Of a DNA stretch of 64,000 bases, positions 55,301-61,300 are shown in pieces. Where the stretch lies: assembly GCA_964036295.1 (NCBI GenBank), contig OZ038469.1, positions 11,775,591 to 11,839,590 on the forward strand, given 5' to 3'. A program made the position numbers and the translations under genes. Every line of letters starts with the position of its first letter. Positions within the stretch are counted from its first letter, which is position 1. A model generated the notes under the pieces. It was not told where the DNA came from, ran no database searches, and saw only the letters and a list, made by a program, of their open reading frames with translations. This DNA comes from Plumapathes pennacea (lineage: Eukaryota; Cnidaria; Anthozoa; Antipatharia; Myriopathidae).

Positions 55301-58300
55301 ATCAGCATTACACGAAAAACGATACGACGACCGTATGGCGTGGTAAGATTGCCAATACAGTGAAGTGCAGATGTAGCAAAGTGCAAAGGGGACTGAAACG
55401 ACCAAAATTATCGGCTTCGTTATATCAGGATTCAGTTCGTTTTTGACTAATAACTTGCATTATGCTCATCAAGAGATCAAGAAAAAAAAAATTATCGAGC
55501 TTTGAAACACTGGGCGCCAGCGTATGGGTTGTAGGACGTCTTCAGTGTGCAACTTTCTCGTAATGTAGGTGCATTTACGTATTTAAGGGTCATAACCATA
55601 TAACCATGCGCAAGAAGCACTTTGCTAGACTCGAGATATCAAGAGCATTTATAAGACAGACATCATAGAGTGCAATACGTTACCTGCTGATACTCTTGCT
55701 CATATCGGTCTCGAAGTTTCGTCGTTTTAGATTTTTCATCGCAATTTCTCGCCAGTATATCTACGATGTTGTCTTTGTCGGTTTCTGTAGGTTGAGAAGC
55801 AGCAGTGAGTGAAAAGTTGGTCGTATTATAAATTGTTTCAAAATAATGAATTAACAACAAGAATATTAATGATATATAATAATTCTACAAAAACTGTGTC
55901 TGAACTAATTCGTACAATCTTCGAGATCACCATAATTTCTAAGTATAGTTGCATATAATGTTAGCAATCACGTCACGTTACAATCAGATGGTTCAGAGAT
56001 GAGAAGTTATAAGAACAGCTACCATTAATAAACAAATTCCCTTTATAAACAGTTTTTTTTTTTTCACCTTGGATGGCCTTATGCAACTCGTCACAATCCA
56101 CCTTGGCATTGTCTGTTTTCTTTGAATCCTTCTTTACAGCAGTTTCTTCTTTCTTCTTTTTCGGTGACGCCTTTGCGTTGGTATCCTTTTTACCTTTTTC
56201 CTCCTGTCCGTACATGAAACAATACAATTGACATACCAACTTGGGGTGAACGCTCAAATATGTTTAAATAGAAATAAATAATAATTAATCATAAATAAAC
56301 TTTAAATTAGCACTAAAGAAAGAAAAATATCTTCTAAGGGGTCGGGGGTTCAAACACTGATAAGGTTTTTGCGATTATTAGGAAGACCAATAAAAAGTGA
56401 ATGAAATACTCAATTAGGACTACAAACTCACCTTCTGTTTCTGCTTATTGGTTTTACCTGGAAAGAAAGGCGTAGTTTGTTATTTTAATTTAGAACAAAT
56501 GCGTAAAGGAATGGAGTCAAAAAAGGCGGAAAAAGAAATAAATAACACAAATTAATGAATGCAACAAGGAGTGAGAAAAAGAGGTTGAGAGAGATGACAA
56601 ACGAGAGAGAGTCCAACAGATAACCAGGCAGGTGAACTAGGAAAAAATAAAATAAAAAATAAAAACTCTCAAAATATTACTTTAAGGTTCCTCTCAAACA
56701 CAGTCAAATTTGAGCAACAAAACCCTCGGTCCGGCCTTTTTAGGTGCCCGTTTGAGAAAACAATTAAATTAATTTGGCCGGATGTTGCTATTTATTAATC
56801 TTGATACATCACGAGTTTTGTTAGGAAAAACCAAGTTCAGCTTTCAATTTTATATGCATTTCCAAATAAAATATGAAAATAACATCAGATTGGCTGAGAG
56901 GACCCTTAACAAAATGCTTTTGAACACTCCATGTAACACTATATTAAAGTGACCCACCAAGTTTAGCCAGTAACAGCTTTCTTGTGTCCCCACTGCAGTA
57001 TTTATCAGTATCGTCCGCAAGTTCACGCTTGTGTTCCGCTTTGTAACTTGCCGTAAATCTATCCAGCACATCCTAGCAAACAAGAAACAAGAAACTTTCT
57101 AAATCAGCCACAGGGCAGGCATCATTCACTAGCCAAGATACATCCTCGGAGACCCAAGAGGCAGATCTAAGGGCGGCGGGTCCCCCCCTCCCCTCCCCCC
57201 TCTTTTTGCTGCCTGTCGCCCCACGATCTGCCCCTGGGTCTTTGAGGATGGCCCAGATTGTTCAAACAAGAGCAAGTTCTCGGGAAAAAGGGAAACTCTA
57301 CCAGCCCGACGCAATTCGTCGCTCCTGCAGCCATGGCTATTGTAAAAGTGGTTCTAAAGATATTTAAAGAATGACAAATTCTGAGACACGATGAATATAT
57401 TCCTTTTCGATTCCCTTGCTTCTTTGTTTGTTTATTTGTTTATTTGTTTGTTTGTTTGTTTTAAAGGAAATTTAGAAATAGAAGTCTCTACAACGTGTCC
57501 GTGCTAAAGCTGGTCTTACTTTGTCCTTTCCAAGAACAATCCTGCTAACAGCGACGTTATCACTTTCCTGGAGGGCCTGGTAAAGTTTCTTCGCGTAAAA
57601 CTTCGAAGGATTCTGTGCACAGCTCACTGCAAGAGGAACACGAATAAATGATAATGAGATGCATTATATTATGTGTGTATGTGTATGTATACGTGTATAT
57701 ATATGTAGTGTACTGTTCGTTCGGCTGTGTTTGATATCGTCTATGAGTTGTTTGTAAGGTGAAGGGAATTGCTGGCCTCTGTTGAGAGGTTTCCGCCTTT
57801 AGTATGTGTTCCTGGAGACTACTTTAACCTGGACGATCACAACTAACGCATTGTTCACGCTCCTAGGTACAACTAACAATTTGTGCACGACTGTTAATAC
57901 AATATGGTATGCTATTATGAGACTCAGAAAAGGTTTACTAATAATGTGCAAAAGATGTAAAACTAGCCTAAACTAACCTCTGGTTAAATCTTGATTAGAC
58001 GTATTTGAAACATTATTCACTAAGCAAATGTGTACTGATTTTTATAGTTGAAGTCAGACACTCTTTATAGTTACCTAGCGTAAGAAAAGCCTTCTGTAAA
58101 TCACCATCCATCTCACTGTCAATCGACGCTGCTATTTCGACCTTGGCTAACTGCAGTGGGCGTAAAAACAAGGTAATGATCAGAAGTATGCATCGCGCAG
58201 TGAAAGTGCTTTAAAGGGTTTTACTACTTCCTGGAAAAGTTCTCATCACAAACTGCTACAAAAAGAGCGGCAAACGATGTTTAAAAAAACGTGGGAAAGC

Positions 58301-61300
58301 TGAAAGCTGTAGATTGAAATAAGTATTAGCCGGCGCTTCGAACGTTAGCCCTTCGTCGGAGCAAGGGCTGGGCTAACGCTGGATACTTCAGCTAACACTT
58401 ACCTGTACGGCTTTCAGATTCCCACGATTAGCCTTGATTCACCATACGTTCTTTTATTTTTATTTTTCACCACGCCGACGCTGTGCTCAATCTGGCTCTT
58501 ACAAGCACTAGCACTACATTGTGTTTTAAATTTAAAATTTGTCTAAAATTATCCGGATTATCAACTCTGAACTACTTGACACCTTTGAAAAATGTCACCA
58601 CCTTCCATATTTTTGTCAATTCCAAAAATTAAAGTTATCATACCCAAATATAGTATACGGTAGGTACCTATAACACCACTATCTTGAACCCGGTTATCTC
58701 GAACTCCCCGCTATCTCGAACAGAATCTGATTTCTCTCGGAAATGATCTTGGTAGAAATTTCCCTTGGTAGAACCCCACTATCTTGAACTCGGTTATCTC
58801 GAACTCCCCGCTATCTCGAGCAGAATCCGATTTCCCTCGGGAATGAACTTGGTAGAAATTTCCCTTGGTAGAACTCCGCTATCTTGAACTATTTCTCTCT
58901 TCCCTTGAGAGTTCGAGATAGCGGGGTTCTACGTGGCCACAGTCATATTACTTGCCATGTAAAGCTAAAACTCCTGGGCCCGTTTTTCGAAAGTTTTTCG
59001 TAAGCTAATCTAGGATTAACGAAATTTTTTCTCTCGACCTCTCTGCCAATAAACTGCTGGATTTTGTTCGAAGATGGATTAAAAAGCTTGTTCCAGCTTA
59101 AAACGTTATCAAGAAAGTCGTTGTGGACGAAACTTTCACGTTTTCAGGCTAAAAAATGACAAGAAAGTTTAGACCTAATCCAGGATTAGCCTAATCGTAC
59201 TTTGAAAAACCGGGCTCTGGGCACGATTAGCTAATTCAGGATTAGCCTTATCGTGCTTTGAACAACCGGGCCCTGTAGCATATAACATGGGGAAAGATAT
59301 GTTACCTTTTTGTATTCAGGGAACATGGGTCTGAGTTGAGGGAAGCTCCTCTGAGTGAAGACCCGGATGAACTGTCCTTCGTCAGTGCTCCAGGTTTTGG
59401 CCCCAGCCTCCCAAAGGTCTTTTGCGTCACTTTTTGCAAGTTCTTTATCAACCTTAGAAGTTTCATCTCGTGCTCCCTGGGAATCCAAAATGTAATTGAA
59501 GCGATTTCTTAACTTTTTCCCAAGAACGTAACTTCCGGGGATGAAGGGTACGTCGCATTGCATTTCATAATATTTTACCTTGCACAGCTCAATCAGTAAA
59601 ACTTCCAAATCGCCACTAAGGTCTCCCTTGAGGTCCGCTTCGAGGGTTCTGCCATACTCTGAAAACGAGGCACAGTTTCAGTTAAAGAGTAGCAGCGAGC
59701 CAAGCAGGTGAAATGTTTGAAATATTGATTCACTGTTCAGCTGTCTTTCAGCTAGATAAATTGCGATATGTCATGCATAGCTTACTTTTATTGTAAACTT
59801 CTTTTATTCTTGCCATTTCCTAAAAAATGATGAAAAAGACGGATCAAAACCATATTAAAACGAGACAATTGGAAAAGCCAACTCACTGTAGGCGAAAGAA
59901 TAGAAAAGAGAAATTACTGATAAGTGATGGAGGTAGGGGTGATATGAGTTGCATACAGTTGATATATAGCCGCAGTATTTACTTACTGTGTTCGATCTTG
60001 TGCACAGGATCTCAATGAGTTCATCTTCATCAGTCCCAAGGCCCTGAAAGAGGGTTGGTTTGAAAACTTAATTCTTTTGTCCAAATGTTTTTCTTTTTTT
60101 CTTTTTTTCTTTTTTTCTTTTTTTTTTTTTTTAATAAAGAGTTAGACTAAACAGAAGAAGACAGAAGTTGGAATTTGAAGATCGAGAATGACAAAACGCG
60201 AACCTCCCTATTTGAAGAAAGGAGAGGGGTGTGATGTTAGCGCCCAGCCTGTGGAAGTGGAAATAAAGTTTCCTTTACCTTCATAGCTTCGTACAACCGT
60301 GTCGCGTCATCTTCGGCTGAGCAATCGAGCGCCTTCAAAGCTTTCTGTGAATCTTCATCCATATATTTCATTAAAGCTTCTATCAGATCCTGCCACAAAG
60401 AAAAGTCACACGTCTTTGCGGGTTTCCATTACAGTTTCTCGAGTATTGATTACGATAAACGGAAATAATTATTGTCTCGAGATAATTAACTTGTTATGGT
60501 ATAGATATTTTTACCACTTCGTTGAGACCTTCTTCCATCGAAATTTAATGACAAAAAATACAACTTGCAAAACTCTCTGAAAAACAGCACGATGAATGTT
60601 CCTATCAAACGTCTATTTTTTCATAAATTCTCAAATAATCTATCCACATCTCAAAAATGGTCTGTTTGGTTGATGATGGGCTGCGATTGAAAGTATGGTA
60701 TCTTACCCCATCGTGCATTTCTTTGTATTTCTTCTTAACCTTTTCAAGTTTCTCAGAAACCTTGCCCGTGATTTCTAAAATTCTGTCCCTGTCTTCCCCT
60801 GCAGGAAAGATAAAAAAAAAAAAAAAAAAAAAAAAAAACAAGGAAAGATTAGAAAAATGCGTTTTCGAAAATATTCGTTTTCGGTCACCGAAAACTCGTC
60901 TTAGTGTGGACGGGAGGCCAAAACGGATAAATAAATATCCGTTTTCAAACGAAGACGGATTAGTTTGGACGGGGCATGGCGGATCAAGGATTTCGGCGCG
61001 CAAAGGACTGTGGTTGAGAGGGACGCTTCATCGCCGCCCCAAGAGAGAAAATCCAAGGAAAGGGGAAAGTGAACATGCAGGAGCATAGAGAATAGAGAAT
61101 TATATTTATGTCCTCACTCTGAAATGCATCATGAAGGTCCTCCACGTGCTGGCAGAGCGCGTCCTCTGACAGTAGGTCGTTGCTCATGTCTTTTCCTTTC
61201 TTCTTTCCGTCTATTGGGGGTAGATTGACCTTTTCTTTTTCCTTTCCCTTCTTAGTGCTCTTTTCTTGCTGCTTTTTCTTGTCCGTCTGTTAGCAAAATG

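Noticed and set aside
60657-61088. 143-codon plus-strand frame with a long lysine run
   Set aside because: It is antisense to an annexin exon, crosses the poly(A) run and continues into MITE family Q.
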